Shown: positions 11,891 through 25,249, counted from the stretch's first letter. The stretch: DNA of 64,000 bases from Arabidopsis thaliana (GCF_000001735.4 NC_003074.8:22885261-22949260), one strand, 5' to 3'. Numbers and translations: made by a program. The notes: generated from the letters alone by a model not told the origin.

Positions 11891-14800
11891 AAAAAGGTTA
11901 AAAAGAGCTCATGAACTATCAGCTTTCTTCTCTTTTTCTGTTTTTTTCTCCTATTTTATTATAGTTTTTACTTTGATGATCTTTTGTTTTTTCTCACATG
12001 GGGAACTTTACTTAAAGTTGTCAGAACTTAGTTTACAGATTGTCTTTTTATTCCTTCTTTCTGGTTTTCCTTTTTTCCTTTTTTTATCAGTCTTTTTAAA
12101 ATATGTATTTCATAATTGGGTTTGATCATTCATATTTATTAGTATCAAAATAGAGTCTATGTTCATGAGGGAGTGTTAAGGGGTGTGAGGGTAGAAGAAT
12201 AAGTGAATACGAGGGCTTCGTGTGTAATCAGTGAGATCTGTATTCATCGTTTCTTCTATTTGTAGAAGTATTTCTGTAATTTATTCATATTTTTCAACAA
12301 AAAAAAAAAATCATCTTTATATCCAATCATTATCCGATTGAAATTAAAATTGTGTTAACCCTAAGCTTGAATAGATTGTTTTAATTTGTTGAGAATTTCC
12401 ATCGTAACTTGTTATATATTTACTCCAGTGCAGTTACTTGCCGTTGTACATGAGTGACACTTTATTACTTACTGAGAGTCTCAGATAGAACAAACTAATA
12501 TATGGAACTATTGAACAAAGTTATGACGGTATTGATTACAAATTATATGATGGTATATATCAATAAAGATTTGATACGCTAATTAATTAGTGAATTGTTC
12601 TTGAGACTTATGAAATTTGTTAATCTTGATAATTCCAAATTATTCATGTATAAACGGCACTATTAGAATAAAATACTAAACCTTAAAATAAATATGAAAA
12701 AATGCCATTGGTGTGAACTATAGAAACTGACGATATTTCTCAGTTTTTTGTCATCTTAAAATATACAATTATTACTGATTTCTTAAATTAAATAGTAAAA
12801 AGAAAAAAGAAACTATAACCAACTAAATTAATAAGTACCAATCTGTCAAAATATAAAAATACACAAAAATAAAACCTTCGAATTTATGTGTATACATTGT
12901 TTTCGTTTTTTTTTACCAACTAATAATCAACCAGAAGTTAAACCATTTACAGCCCAAAACTTAAAGATTTCATAATATGTAGTCTTTTTAGTTCATATAA
13001 TTGCTGATAAAAATAAAGATGATCGGAATCATCATCCACGAATAGTCATATGACTCATAATTATCAAATCCCAAAGCATCGCATTTTGGGGACACTAATA
13101 TAAATAAACTTATAGAGCTCCTCAGCTTTTTGACTTTTGAGCCCGTGCGTGAACGTAGCAATGTTTATCTTCTTTCATGTAAATTAAGTACTACATTTTC
13201 AAATTAATACTCCCTAGCTCCATTGTTCAAATAAAATATTCATAATTTTCCAGTAAATAGATTTTCGAAATTATGTATAGAATCCTGTGTCGCTGTATAC
13301 CCCTATAAATTAAGTTGATATTTTTTTTTAATATCAAATGTTTCACTTTCACCCATATTGATTATGTGCAAACATTTTATTTTTTAAATCAAGATATACA
13401 AAAACGATGATTATTTTGCTTTTCAAAAGTTATCTATACCTTTTTTTAAGAACTTCAAGCAAGGAATTAACTAGCAAAAATAAATTCTTTTAGGCCTACG
13501 TTAACCTACCCCAACTAGAAGCCGTTTGTAACATTAATCACGTTAAGAATTGTAGATTTTGTAGTATTATGTAGATCTGTAAATTTGGTCATATTAAGTA
13601 ATCATCATCATTTGTAAATTATACTAATTAAATTCTCATAAAGCAAACACCCACTAAGATTCGGAGACGACGGCACGGTTTCCTTGAATTCTCGTTATTA
13701 CCAGATTTACCGCAGTGTCACATTCCCACTTGACATTATTTTTTCCTTTTTTAATATAAATACCGTACCTTCACAGTTCATCCACCTAATCCGATCCGCT
13801 AATTAATCTTCCAATTAGTCGGAAAAGATTAATCTTCTTATTGATTTATAGACTTATACTAGTGTATTGACACAATCCACTCTATAACAAACCATTTCAC
13901 CATTATTATTTTTTATATACACTACATATTTTGGTCAATGCTTAACGTTTAGTTTACATTTCATTAACCTGAAATGATGATAATATACGGTTTCAAGTAT
14001 GAAATATTCATAAACTATCGGACGTACGTATATTATGGTCGGAATATAGTAAATGTAATAATGTAAATACTGTGTATGAACACATGATGATTAGTAGCTG
14101 GCTTGAAATGCGGAAGTAGATGCCCACTTTATAGTGCCCGCCAACCAAACATGAATTTTTCATTGGGTTTGTGTTGTTTTGATTATTTAATTACATGACT
14201 ACTCCTGTTTAAATTTAAATATCCAAGATGAAATCAAACGCGATATTCTCCTAGTCTATAAGAAATCTACATTTATCTGCGCGCATGGTCGCTTTATTCA
14301 AAACAATTAAGAAAACATAATGCAACGGATCGATGGAGTCAACTATATATTTATAAAAATATTATACAAAGCTGTTTATCTTCAGGCCAAAGAAATCGAA
14401 GGAATAAAAGGACATGTCTCACAAATATTTTAACTAGTTAATAATATCATTATAGAAAAGTTATAAAAAGAATTCCACCTCGATTCTCAATTGTCTTTTT
14501 TTTACAATTTTACCTTATACAATTTTTCTTTCTTTTCGATCACAAGTTTCACAAAAATCAAAAGATTATAAGAATGTTTATCAAAAAAAAAAAAAAAGTT
14601 TATTAGAAGCGACGGCATAGCGTTTGACTAAAGAATTTCGGAGAGTTTTTGGGCCTATCGGCCCAATTATCCCACCTGATGGGAAGCGTTGCCCTCAAAG
14701 TAATTGTTTGCAGGTAATTAATTGTTCAAACAAAGTGACAATTTCCTTCCGTTGTCATATAGGAAAAAAGTTGCATCAAAATGATTTATTTTCTGGCAAA

Positions 14801-15050
14801 CTTGTGTCATTGTTAATTTATATGGGATTTAGAATAATTAATGACGAATGAAAAGAGTATATGAACCAAGTAACAGATCGTGACAAAGCGCCATTATGAA
14901 GTTTCTACTGATTTTAAGATAAAAGTCTAAGATCCCAAAGTTAACAAGGATTTCAAAACATCAAAAAGCATCTTCTAACTCAAAACACAACATAGATAAA
15001 TTTACCCTTTCGAAAAACTCATTCTTCGAAGCTTCTGTTTTCTGCATTGA
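11891..15050. other. Spacer between DAG1 and RS31, both 3' ends
   Basis: DAG1 (+) and RS31 (-) converge here. The interval holds both 3' flanks and about 2.5 kb of very AT-rich DNA. A striking inverted pair, TGGGCC-TATC-GGCCCA, sits at 14650-14665. A 75-codon frame at 14624-14851 covers that spot but has no recognisable protein features. I see no other gene or repeat. Confidence 0.5.
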
Positions 15051-16899
15051 TCAAGGTCTTCCTCTTGGGACTGGAGAACGACTGTTCAATCAAAAACATT
15101 ACATAAGAACATCAATGGGACTTGAGTGAACAGTAAGAAGCCAAAGCCATTTTTTTTTTTTTTTACCTTCTGTATCGGTCATAACCAGGGCTCCTTTGTC
15201 TACCATAATCAGAACTCCTTCGTCCATAATCTGGACTCCTCCGTCTTTCATAAGCTGCTGGACCTTTGTATCTGTCGTATTCTGGGCTTCGAGCACGACC
15301 ATAATCTGGACTTGGACGCCTACCCTGACCAGGGCTTGGACGCCTGCCATAATCTGGACTTGGACGCCTACGATACACAGGACTAAGAGACCTTCTCGGG
15401 CTACGACCACCATTTCGATCATCTCTTTCATCGTCATCTTTCAACGCATACTCCACGGAAACAACCCTATCCAATATTTTGCTGAGGAAACAAAAAGGGG
15501 ATGTTTTTAGAGAGGCAAATGTACTAAAAGTTTGACGGAAAAAGTAACTAGAAGAAGTGTTGTTTTACCTTCTTTGAGTAGCTTCAAGGGCTTTTGTAGC
15601 ATCCTCTTGTGTTTCAAACTGAACAAATGAGAAGTTGCGTCTGATACGCACGTTGGTGACCTTACCATAGGGCTCAAAGTGTTTTTCAATGTCGTGCTCT
15701 TTTGTTCTAATGGGGTCAAAGTTAATGACAAACAGTGTCTTTGTAGGCTTCAGATTTGAAGGGGCTTTCGCGTCACCACGAGGCCTGCCACGTTCACCCT
15801 GAAAACCGAAAGAAACTTTAAAAGGTTTCTTAAATATGCGGCATAGTGCAAGCTTCAATAAAAACCAGAAAAAAATTTATACCTTTGCCCATTCAACTGA
15901 TAACCTGCGTTTCTCATATCCAAAAGGAAAATTGTCGAGTTTGCGAATAGCGTCTTCAGCATCACGTTCATCCTCAAAGTACACAAAAGCATATCCTGCA
16001 ACAAAAGAAAGCACAAGGATTACAAAACGCAACACAAAGAGTGACAATCCTCCTGTCCATTAACCTGCTGCATATCTCGTTTACCCTAGAAAATAACTAA
16101 ATAGATATACAACACCTTCATATAAGTGAAGGCTGGTGAATATGAGAGATGTAGAGGCATTCCATGATGTAGTAGAAAAACAAGATTTGTAGCATAACAC
16201 AGGAATTCAGGATTTTTATTTTTAAAAACACCAATTTTATATTAAAAAATCTGAGTGATTTGCCAGGCATGCTTAAACATTCTGAGTGGAGGAGTTCAGA
16301 TATGGAAGGCAAGGCATGGCAATGATGGATTCAATAGACTTCCATCTGAAGCATCGATGATTGGTAATAGACAGACAAATTCCAAAGTTTCTCTAGAGTC
16401 AGTGAAGATTGGTAGGCACAAGATGATAAAGGCAGGTATGAAAATGTAGAAATGATTTTGCAGGAAGAAGAAGAAGATGGCAAATCTTGTTCCTTTGAAG
16501 AAAAGTTCCTGCGAACAAATAAACACTCAATACAACCATCCTCTCTACTGCATAAACCCCCTACCACACTTAACACATTCGGGAAAAATAAAACCAATCT
16601 TTTCTATGTAACGGTACTATATATAAACCTTCAAATCATGTATGAAACTGGAACTAGTTCTAAGTATCCAGAATCCTAGGTCAAGCAGAAACTAAACCTA
16701 AGCAAAGATGATTTATCAACCAGAAGACGAATTCGAATTCGAGACGGACAAACAACAAAATTTCACCGGCGTATAACTTAGAAGACACTTTACCAGATTT
16801 CATGTCCACTCGGTCGACTCTCCCATACTTGTCGAACAACCGTTCCAGATCCGACTGGCGAGTTTCATACTCGAAATTGCCGACGAACACTGGCCTCAT
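15051..16899 (-). CDS. RS31: SR splicing factor RS31 (264 aa)
   Basis: This plant-specific SR protein binds pre-mRNA in the nucleus and helps select splice sites. Exons on the minus strand: 16899-16794, 15995-15883, 15798-15569, 15481-15167, 15081-15051 (795 nt). RRM1 spans about 1-72 (start [17 protein letters not shown]-like YAFVYF across the first junction). RRM2 spans about 93-165 ([21 protein letters not shown]). An RS domain from about 170 is built of repeats such as [10 protein letters not shown] and RRSPDYGRR. The first coding intron is unusually long (798 nt, 15996-16793). Alternative splicing of RS31 is known to respond to light through a chloroplast signal, and the long intron is the likely site. 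A 5' leader intron (16921-17011) is flagged by GT-AG ends. The gene is divergent from the plastid protein gene to its right. Confidence 0.97.
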
Positions 16900-16919
16900 C
16901 TTTATCTTAATTCGCAATT

Positions 16920-17441
16920 CCTAACGATCCAATAACTCGAAATTAGTAACATGTAAGGGATAAAATAAGGTATATGGACATGAGCAAGTATAATTATCGG
17001 AGAAAAGTTACCTCTGAACAATCGGAGAAGAAACGAAAAACAAACCCTAGACGACGACGACGACTACTACGCTCATCGAAGAAAAGCAGAGCCTGGTTGA
17101 CTTAAAAAAGCCCGTCATACCATCATGGGTACATTCGGAAATTCAAAAATCATAATGGGCCTTCTTTATAAATAGGCCCACAATAAGTTAGCCCCATACC
17201 GAAGAACTCGTTGGAGTCTTTTCTTATAGAATTAAATTTATACATGTTTATATACAGACCCATTTTCCGTCGGTGAAGAAGAAAAGAATTAAAGTTTATG
17301 TAAGTGTCCAGTTTTCTGACACGTGGAGATTCAACGGAGTTCTCTTATCTGTTTTGGTTCGATCATTTTTGCGGTTTAGGATGTCTCTATTGTTTCTTCT
17401 TCACTCTTTTTGCCACAATCTCTGTTCCAAGAATCGCGAGT
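16920..17441. promoter_or_regulatory. Bidirectional promoter of RS31 and the plastid protein gene
   Basis: The RS31 leader (leftward) and the leader of the gene at 17442 (rightward) are separated by about 300 nt at most. The gap holds a telo-box AAACCCTA at about 17042-17049 and several GGCCCA/GCCC-type boxes between 17110 and 17200. In plants telo-boxes with GGCCCA (site II) boxes mark housekeeping and growth-linked promoters. RS31 has a likely leader intron at 17011-16921, bounded by GT and AG on the minus strand. Confidence 0.6.
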
Positions 17442-18635
17442 ATGGCGACCACACTTCATTGTCTCTCCACACTCCATCTTCTTCCTCGCACTCATCACCC
17501 TAAAACCCTAAACTCTCTCAAACCAATCACCACCAAATCACAACCATGTAAAACCCCAGAAATACCCTCCACTCCCAACGCTCTTCAGCTCCTTAAATCA
17601 TCCTCTCTCCCTCTCGCAGTCATCGCATTGCCTTTCTTCCTCGACCCACAGGTAATCAAAAAGTTTCACATCTTTCCCCAATAGTTTCACATTCTACAAA
17701 TATAACCAGATGATCAAGATTCTTGTTTTCTTTGCAATTTCAAAAGGATGCAGCAGCAGCTGGAGGAGAATTCGGAATATTAGAAGGGAGATCATTTGCG
17801 TTGATACACCCAATTGTGATGGGAGGTTTATTTGCATACACTCTTTGGACTGGTTACTTAGGTTGGCAATGGAGACGTGTCCGTACGATACAGAGTGAGA
17901 TTAGTGATCTCAAGAAACAGCTTAAACCAACTCCTGTTTCCCCTGATGGTTCCACAGCCGTTGATTCTTCGTCGCCTCCTTCTACGACTGAGCTTCAGAT
18001 CCAACGGCTAACTGAAGAGAGGAAAGAGTTGGTCAAAGGGTCTTACAGAGACAAACACTTTGACGCTGGCTCTGTTTTGTTAGGTTTCGGTGTTTTGGAA
18101 GCTGTCTTTGGTGGTGTTAACACTTATCTTCGTACTGGTAAACTCTTCCCCGGTCCTCATCTTTACGCCGGTGCAGGTACCTTAAACCTATCTCTCGTCT
18201 TATTTTTCATTTCCTTGATTTTAGGTTCTAATTTATCAAAGTGTGTAATCTTGGGTTGCTTAGTCAGGTTTTGGCTTGGTCTGATGTGGTTTAAGTTTTG
18301 ATCAGAACTTTGGATTTTAGTTATATTGGTATAAATAGTATTGTGCCATTTCAAAAGTTACCATTCATCACAACTATGAGAAAAAATGTGGTTTATATTT
18401 GTTATTGGATGTACAAAACGTGTCACATTTTGTGTTCATGGTGGTGGTGGTGGCAGGAATAACGGTGTTGTGGGCGGCGGCGGCAGCATTGGTGCCGGCA
18501 ATGCAGAAAGGGAACGATACGGCGAGGAGTCTACATATAGCGTTGAATGCAGTAAATGTTCTTCTTTTCATTTGGCAAATCCCAACAGGTCTTGATATCG
18601 TTCTTAAGGTCTTTGAGTTCACTAAATGGCCATAG
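17442..18635 (+). CDS. Predicted plastid membrane protein (272 aa)
   Basis: Exons 17442-17651, 17747-18176 and 18457-18635 join to 819 nt. The N-terminus (MATTLHCLSTLHLLPRTHH, Ser/Thr/Pro-rich, few acidic residues) looks like a chloroplast transit peptide. Hydrophobic segments follow at about 55-68 (LPLAVIALPFF), 85-110 (HPIVMGGLFAYTLWTGYLGW) and, in exon 3, GITVLWAAAAALVP and NAVNVLLFIWQIPTGLDI. A charged region (QSEISDLKKQLKP, then TEERKELVKG) separates the membrane parts. It resembles the DUF4079 family shared with cyanobacteria, but that is from memory and the function is unknown to me. No in-frame ATG lies upstream, so the start is firm. I recall the locus as AT3G61870. It shares a promoter region with RS31. 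Confidence 0.92.
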
Positions 18636-20853
18636 ATATTAATATTTGGATGTGTTATTTATGAGTTTGTGACTCTATATATGCAAATATTCTTCAACTT
18701 TTTTTGAGGTTTGTAGATGATGAATTGTAAAAATCATGCAATTAGAGTGGATATTGGAATAATGGTGGAAAAACGATCAATAATACTCTTTTACCAGTCC
18801 TTTGTTTTCACCTGATTGTGTCAAATATAAATTGGATACGCTATGATTGTGTCAAAGATTAGTAGATTACTGACATTTGTCTCACCTAAAAAAAAAAAGA
18901 ATACTGACATTTATTATATCTTAAATGTCTATCAAATAATATACTTTGTCAATTTTGGCCCATGTATATAGATACAATGGTATTTATGTTGATAGGCCCA
19001 AATTGGTTATCGATAATTCTTGATCAAGCCAATTTTCAGTTTACATGTAAATCATGTTTTGTTTGCACTTGGACTACAAATTGCGGAAACAAAATAGTCA
19101 TATCTTTTGCTGCAATCACTTTTATTGAGAAACATACATGGCGTCGCGTCATTATGAAAACCTCTCAGCAACCAGTGAAGATGTTTCCACCATAAAAAAA
19201 ACTTTCTTTATAGAGATACTTATCCACTTTTAAGATCTCTCAGTTGTATATATGATTAGACCACAATTAGTTCAAATCTTGTCATATTTTGTTCTTTCCT
19301 AATGCTTATGTGCCTGCTCCTCACTGGATCAAAAATACCACCATCCTTTAATAATTCATGTGTCACAATCTTTCGTATCTATAAACATAAATTCAAGAAC
19401 TCTTATTATCATGATTTTTTATTTTTTTATGTTCGATCACACAATTTGAAGTTTGAAAATATTTTCAGTCAAATTATCTTATATAAACTATTACTTTAAA
19501 ATTAGTTTTTTTTTTCTTTTCCATATTTAGTAATCGACTAGTAGTAAATAGTGGTTAGGTTTTTTTTTTTTTTGAAAAGGCTTTAAATAGTGGTTAGTTT
19601 GTTTGTCAAACACACTAACCATGTGGCCAACATTTTAAACTAGGAGGTCTCCATCTTGATATATGTCTAAGAGATTATTATCCATTCTCTTAAAATGGGT
19701 GTCTAGTAGATTTGGGCAAGTATAAAGGCCTGCCGGTCGTTTTCTCTATATTAAGTTGTTAATCGTTTACTATACCATAAATTGAGTTTTATTAATTATA
19801 TTGATTATTGAATTTGATTGTTTAGTACTTTAGTTATATCGAGTGAGTTTTTCTTTTATTTTTAAAGAAAACAAAAAACATGGAAAGTTATATTAATTAT
19901 ATCGAGTGAGAACTCTGGCTACTCTATTTCAACTAATATTATATATGAAAAATAGAAAGAAATAATTTAAAACCAATAAAATATGAATTCCATATATACA
20001 TATAGTAGTTTTAAGTAAATATATCTACAGCACATACGTTATATTTTTTGTTTATTTGTAATGTAATTATTGATCTTTACACATATAGTAGACAAATAAT
20101 AAACAGTAAGGGAGATGATATGTCGAATCTGCAACTTTAATAAAGACGAAACTTTTTGTATATTTTTGGCTGGGGAAAAAAAATGTGAAAACAACTCATT
20201 CGATTTATTCGGCTATTTTTTTTTTGAAAAATATGTGTTCGCTAGCATTATCGGTCGACAATTTTAAAAATTTAAGGTTACATGGGATTTGAGTTTCTTA
20301 CCCAAAAATATATTCTATACATGTATGAACTTGCTTCATTATGATGAATTGGTATAGCCTAATGTATTCAACATTTATTATTGTAATTTTTTCTTCTTGA
20401 AATAAAATGAATTTAAATAATAATTACATTATTAATTACTATGTTTTAAGTTTTCTGATCTGTGATGAAAGGATGATATAGTATATTTGCTTGTAATCGG
20501 GGCTTTGTTTGTGTTCAAGCGAAGATCGTTTCCCATGAAACGAGGAAATCAAGTTTTGAAATTTAGATTAACAAAAAATCAGAATGCCAAAAGAAAGCGA
20601 GAAAAAAATATTAAAAAACACATAGTATTAACTTTTCTTTGTGACATTAATGTTTTCATCATATATACAACACGTATCAAGATGTTAGTTTAATATAAAA
20701 GCTTCATTACCATTCTTATTAGTATTTTTTGTATGATTCTTTTTTTTTGTTTCCTTTACTTTCTTTGTTCTTTATTTTATTCTTTTGCTTTAAATTCACA
20801 CTAATTTTCCTTCGCTTTAGTTACCACTGTATCTGTGTATAGCCTTAGCCTTA
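18636..20853. other. Spacer between the plastid protein gene and CYP78A9
   Basis: Both flanking genes end here. The DNA is AT-rich with poly-T/A runs. Two short direct repeats are visible (AAATAGTGGTTAG near 19545 and 19585; TATCGAGTGAG near 19840 and 19900). Open frames of 62-77 codons show no protein-like features. Confidence 0.5.
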
Positions 20854-22630
20854 TCATACACTAAAACTGCGCCTGGGGCGTAATTTAGCAGCAAGAGGAT
20901 TAGCCATCTCACACGAGAGCCTCAGTTTCTCGGACAAGTCAACGGTCTTCTCATCGGACGGCGTCAGCCATTCAAACTCATGCAAAAGCGTCGCAGTCCA
21001 AAACGTCACGGTGGTCAAACCAAGATTCTTCCCGGGGCAAACCCGACGACCGGACCCGAACGGTGCAAGCCTCAAATCAGACCCAAGAACCGAGAACTCA
21101 ACCTCACCTTCCTTGGCTACAAAACGTTCGGGTTTAAACTCCAACGGATTCTCCCACACGTGTGGATCGTGTGCAATAGCCCACATGTTCACCATTGCGG
21201 TGGTCCCCGCCGGAACACGACGACCGTCGATGATCGTGTCTGTGATTGCTAAACGGGCCCATGAGAGTAGTGGGCCTGGCGGGTGAAGCCTCAAGACTTC
21301 TTTCACCACAGCCGTTAGATATACTAGAGACACCACGTCAGACTCTTCGACAGCCCTTGATCGTCCCACGATTTGATCAAGCTCATTGTGAACCGTCGAT
21401 TGAATATCTGGATGAAGGACCATCCTAGCAAGAATCCACTCGATCAAAACAGCCACCGTGTCAGTTCCTCTGAATATCATTTCCTGTTGTTATTAAAACC
21501 CAAAATTGCCAATACTTTAGTTACTTAAAATGGCATATTTAATTATCCAAAAATCATAGTATAAATGTAATTAAACGCATACAGTACAATAAATATGAAT
21601 TTTTGTAAGTTTTTTCTTCAGTACAAAAGTAAAAATACAAGCCACGTGTACATACCCATAGAACGGCGATGATATCAGGGTCGGATAATTTATCAGGACC
21701 ATCGAGAGAGAGCAATACGTCAACGAAGTCACTCGGTGAGTCACGAGTTTGTTCACGGTGGTCAGAGATAATCCGGTTCACAAACCGGTTTACTTTTGGG
21801 ACGAGATTAGAGCATCTAGACCGGATTCTTTGAGGATCAAATTCAGAGAGCCATGGGAGATGATCGGTCCAATTCAGTGTACCGAGTAAATCATAACCTT
21901 CTTCCACCAATTCACGTAGCTCACTCACTTCTTCATGCTCTTCCTCAAGCTCGTATTCTTTTCCGAAAACAGAGCACATCATGTTATTAAGCGATGCCGT
22001 TTTGATCAAGTCACGTGCGAAACAGAGACCTTTGGTGTTACTCTGTTTTGTGAGACACTTCACGATTTGATTCGCGATCACGCTTCTCTGCGTTTCGGAA
22101 CGTTTAATCTGTTTCGGGCTGAAAAGATGATTAGACGCGATTTTTCTCAAGGTTCGCCAGTAAACGCCGTAAGGAGCGAAACCGATAGCACGGTTAAACA
22201 TGAGGGAATAAGCTGATTCCTTAACCGGGCGGTCAGCGAAAACCGGACTGTTTAGAATCTCTTTAGCTACATCAGGATTGCACGTGACGATCACGCGAGT
22301 TTCTCCCAAACTAAACGCCATTAACCGTTCGGCTCTAAATTTCTCTGCGGTTGCGGCTATGCAACGGTGAGCCAGAGTGTTTGACATGAGAGACATGCTT
22401 CCGACAAAAGGTAAGCCTCTTGGCCCGGGTATCACGGTGGTTTGACGGCGGCGGTGGAGGAAGTACTTTCCCCATGCGGGTCCTCCGGGATGAGACCAGA
22501 AGAAGAGAGAAAGAGCGAGAGAAGCTAGGGAGGCTACGAGGAGAGAGAGAGCAAGATTGGTTTGAGTAAGGAGGCTACATTTGGACAAGAGGGCCAAAAG
22601 TAAGCTACTGGTGTCGAGCTTGGTGGCCAT
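20854..22630 (-). CDS. CYP78A9: Cytochrome P450 CYP78A9 (534 aa)
   Basis: Exons on the minus strand: 22630-21656 and 21483-20854 (1605 nt). An N-terminal membrane anchor spans about 25-46, then the proline hinge [13 protein letters not shown]. The I-helix motif FRGTDT opens exon 2, followed by the ExxR motif [11 protein letters not shown], then PERF, and the haem-binding loop [11 protein letters not shown] with the ligand Cys near residue 474. The single intron after AVLW has the CYP78A position. CYP78A enzymes are ER-bound monooxygenases that produce a still unidentified mobile growth signal; CYP78A9 is known to affect fruit and seed size. A TATA box (TATATAAATA on the minus strand) lies at 22706-22715, 76 nt upstream of the ATG. 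Confidence 0.98.
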
Positions 22631-22705
22631 GGATGCAGAGGAACAAGAGAGAGAGAGAAAGGAGAGTGGCTTTTTGCTGTGGGGTTTAAGACGAAAGGCT
22701 TCAGG

Positions 22706-22715
22706 TATTTATATA
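22706..22715 (-). promoter_or_regulatory. CYP78A9 TATA box
   Basis: TATATAAATA read on the minus strand, 76 nt upstream of the CYP78A9 ATG, with a GA/CT-rich leader between them. Confidence 0.65.
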
Positions 22716-25237
22716 GAAAAAAACATTAGAAGCCCCTCTTGTTAGTTTTTGTAATTAGTTCAAAAACTATATTATATTTCATTTATAATAGGTATTATTA
22801 TTATATAACTGAAAGAGTGAAGGAAATGTTGTTTTTTATATTAAACACTATATTTTTTGTGTGTATTTCATTCTTCTTACCTTAATATTGTACTTTTAAC
22901 TTGATACACTTGGGCAAGTTTGAATTTGCTTGCTTCCTTGTTGTAACATAAAATTTGAACTTGTAGTTTTTCTCCGAAAAAAAGTTTTTAAAACCTTTAT
23001 TTATTTGAAGTTTACCGAAAATCTTGTATTATTATGTGGGTTCTGATAATTATTTTATTTGATTAAACATAAACCAAATTTATTTCAGGATATTTTTAAA
23101 AAAAAGCAAGGCCTTGCAGCCACAAGAAAAAAAGTTGATTAAATGCAATGAATTAATATGCTCTTTATTCACCAATCTAGTAGACAAATACACATCAAAT
23201 ATAAAAGTGCAAAAATTAAAAGTGATTAAGATTTCGGACCACTTACAAAACATATCTTTTTATAAAACGAAACGTAAGCTCCGGGAATTTTTTTTTTCAT
23301 ACCATGAGATGGATTTGAATGTAAAATTAATCTTCATTTCGAAAAATTATTGACAAAGTCAGTTACAAAGTTAAAAACGTAAGATCAAGAGGTGTAAATG
23401 CAATGGCAGTAATGCATATAGCAATTAACATAACTTCTCGTGGCCGTTAAATAAAACTGATGAAACTTGATAGACCCACTATTGTGAATTCATTGAATTT
23501 GTTAATTGTAATCGTAGTTAGCTGATTTAACTGGTAAACTATATATCTATATTCGTAAATTTTTGTAAAAATGTCTTTTATTATAGATTTAACGTCATAG
23601 CTTTGTTATGGAATTAATTCCAACTGAGAGTACTGTTAAAACTTAAAAACAACGGTTACTTTTACTTGCAGTGCATATGCGTTAGTCTCGGTGCAGTTAA
23701 GTACATATTCGATCACAGCATACGACATCAAGTTCTAATATTTTAATACTTGATGATTATTTTATAAGAAAAAATAATTGATTTAATCTGTATGCTGCAC
23801 GGTTGCAGGCTTGCAGCACTATATATTATTATATTTATTTACTAACAGTAAGTGTGTTGGACATTTAAGAATAATATCTTTGTTAAATACAGTCCATGAT
23901 CGTAACGTTTTTTATGTATATTTTAACTTTCACTCGTAATAAGGAGTGTAGTTATCTTTCCTTTGTTAATGTTAACTATCTATTAAACTAATCAACAATA
24001 TGTCATCCAATAGTAACAAGAAAGTGTAAACGTATAATTTAAAAGACAAATTATAACGGTAGAGTTGTTGTTGTTGGCAAAATGAGATTTAACGGTTTAG
24101 CGCCGCCATGCGCGAGGGATGTGAACTGAATGGCAGGTTACGTTAGGGCGCGTGACACTTACGCTTTGTGTGATCTATGATTCTTCGGATGACGTCATAT
24201 TCGAAGAGCTCTTTTATAATATGCTTTGTGTTACTGCTCGATAATCGATATATGTATGATCGAAGTCAACCGAATCAGGGGATTTTTAGAAGATACTAAG
24301 CATATATGATATAACGTAATAATAATATACAGAGAATACAACAATATCTGGTTAATAGAATGTTCAAGTTGAATGTAAACTAAATCAGCAATTTATTTAA
24401 TTTTCTCTTGAATATAAGTATCAACTGTACGTCTTATTATAAAACGAGATATACTTTATTTTAAATTTAACTGAATATACTATTCCAAGAGTTAAATTAG
24501 TTTTAACGTTAACTAACCTGTTGTTGACCCTTTCGACCTATTTTATCATCGAAGACGTGGGGGCAATCAAGGACTTCAACAATGGCTTGTCCACATCTAT
24601 TGTTATGTAAACTACAAATTAATATCATTTTAAACGACCAATATGTATTCTCTACTCATCCGGAATAGATCAATGAATAAATTTTAAATCTATATTCTCT
24701 AAATTAAGCATACGCTTATCTAGGACAATGGTCAGCTAGATCAAATTATTAATGGTCCAATACATTGCCATACTTCCGACATCCTAAAACAGTTACGATT
24801 GACCATATGAAACAGTAAATATAATAAAACTCAAATGTCATTTTTAGTCAAGTTTGTCGAATTTCCTAAATAGACATCAGGCCATATCCGCTAATTATGT
24901 TGAAGTTCGAATTAATAGCATATACCTCATCGATTATAATTAAAAACGAGTAGAAAGCGACATATGAGGAAGTGCAAAAAATGAAAAAAAACAAAATTCT
25001 ATTTGGGTATATTCCTATATCAGAGAAAATAGTTTCGTGATAGAACATTCTTATTTGATAGTATATAAATTCATAGCTTAAATTTGTAAATAAAAAATGA
25101 ATCAACTATGCCATTTATATGTATATTATATTTTTTAAATGGCGATTTAAAATGCATAACGGGCGCCACACAAAAACAAATGGTTAATACAGAACTTAAC
25201 AAATAAATATATTTTTTAAACATATACAAATAAATAA
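22716..25237. other. AT-rich spacer right of CYP78A9
   Basis: This is the distal promoter of CYP78A9 and beyond. A small patch of normal GC content at about 24060-24220 contains TGACGTCA (24190-24197), the palindromic C-box bound by bZIP/TGA factors. Other open frames are low-complexity. I see no gene. Confidence 0.45.
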
Positions 25238-25249
25238 ATGATAATTATA

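Noticed and set aside
15099-15510. Open frames of 86-112 codons on both strands across the RS31 RS domain
   Set aside because: They are shadows of the repetitive Arg/Ser/Pro/Tyr codons in RS31 exon 4, which has exact splice phases and a full protein match.
17304-17441. A 46-codon N-terminal extension of the plastid protein
   Set aside because: It would begin with GTG and place hydrophobic leader sequence before a good transit peptide; no in-frame ATG exists upstream of 17442.
20980-21428. Plus-strand frames of 60-91 codons within CYP78A9 exon 2
   Set aside because: They lie opposite the P450 coding exon with all its motifs, and have no features of their own.
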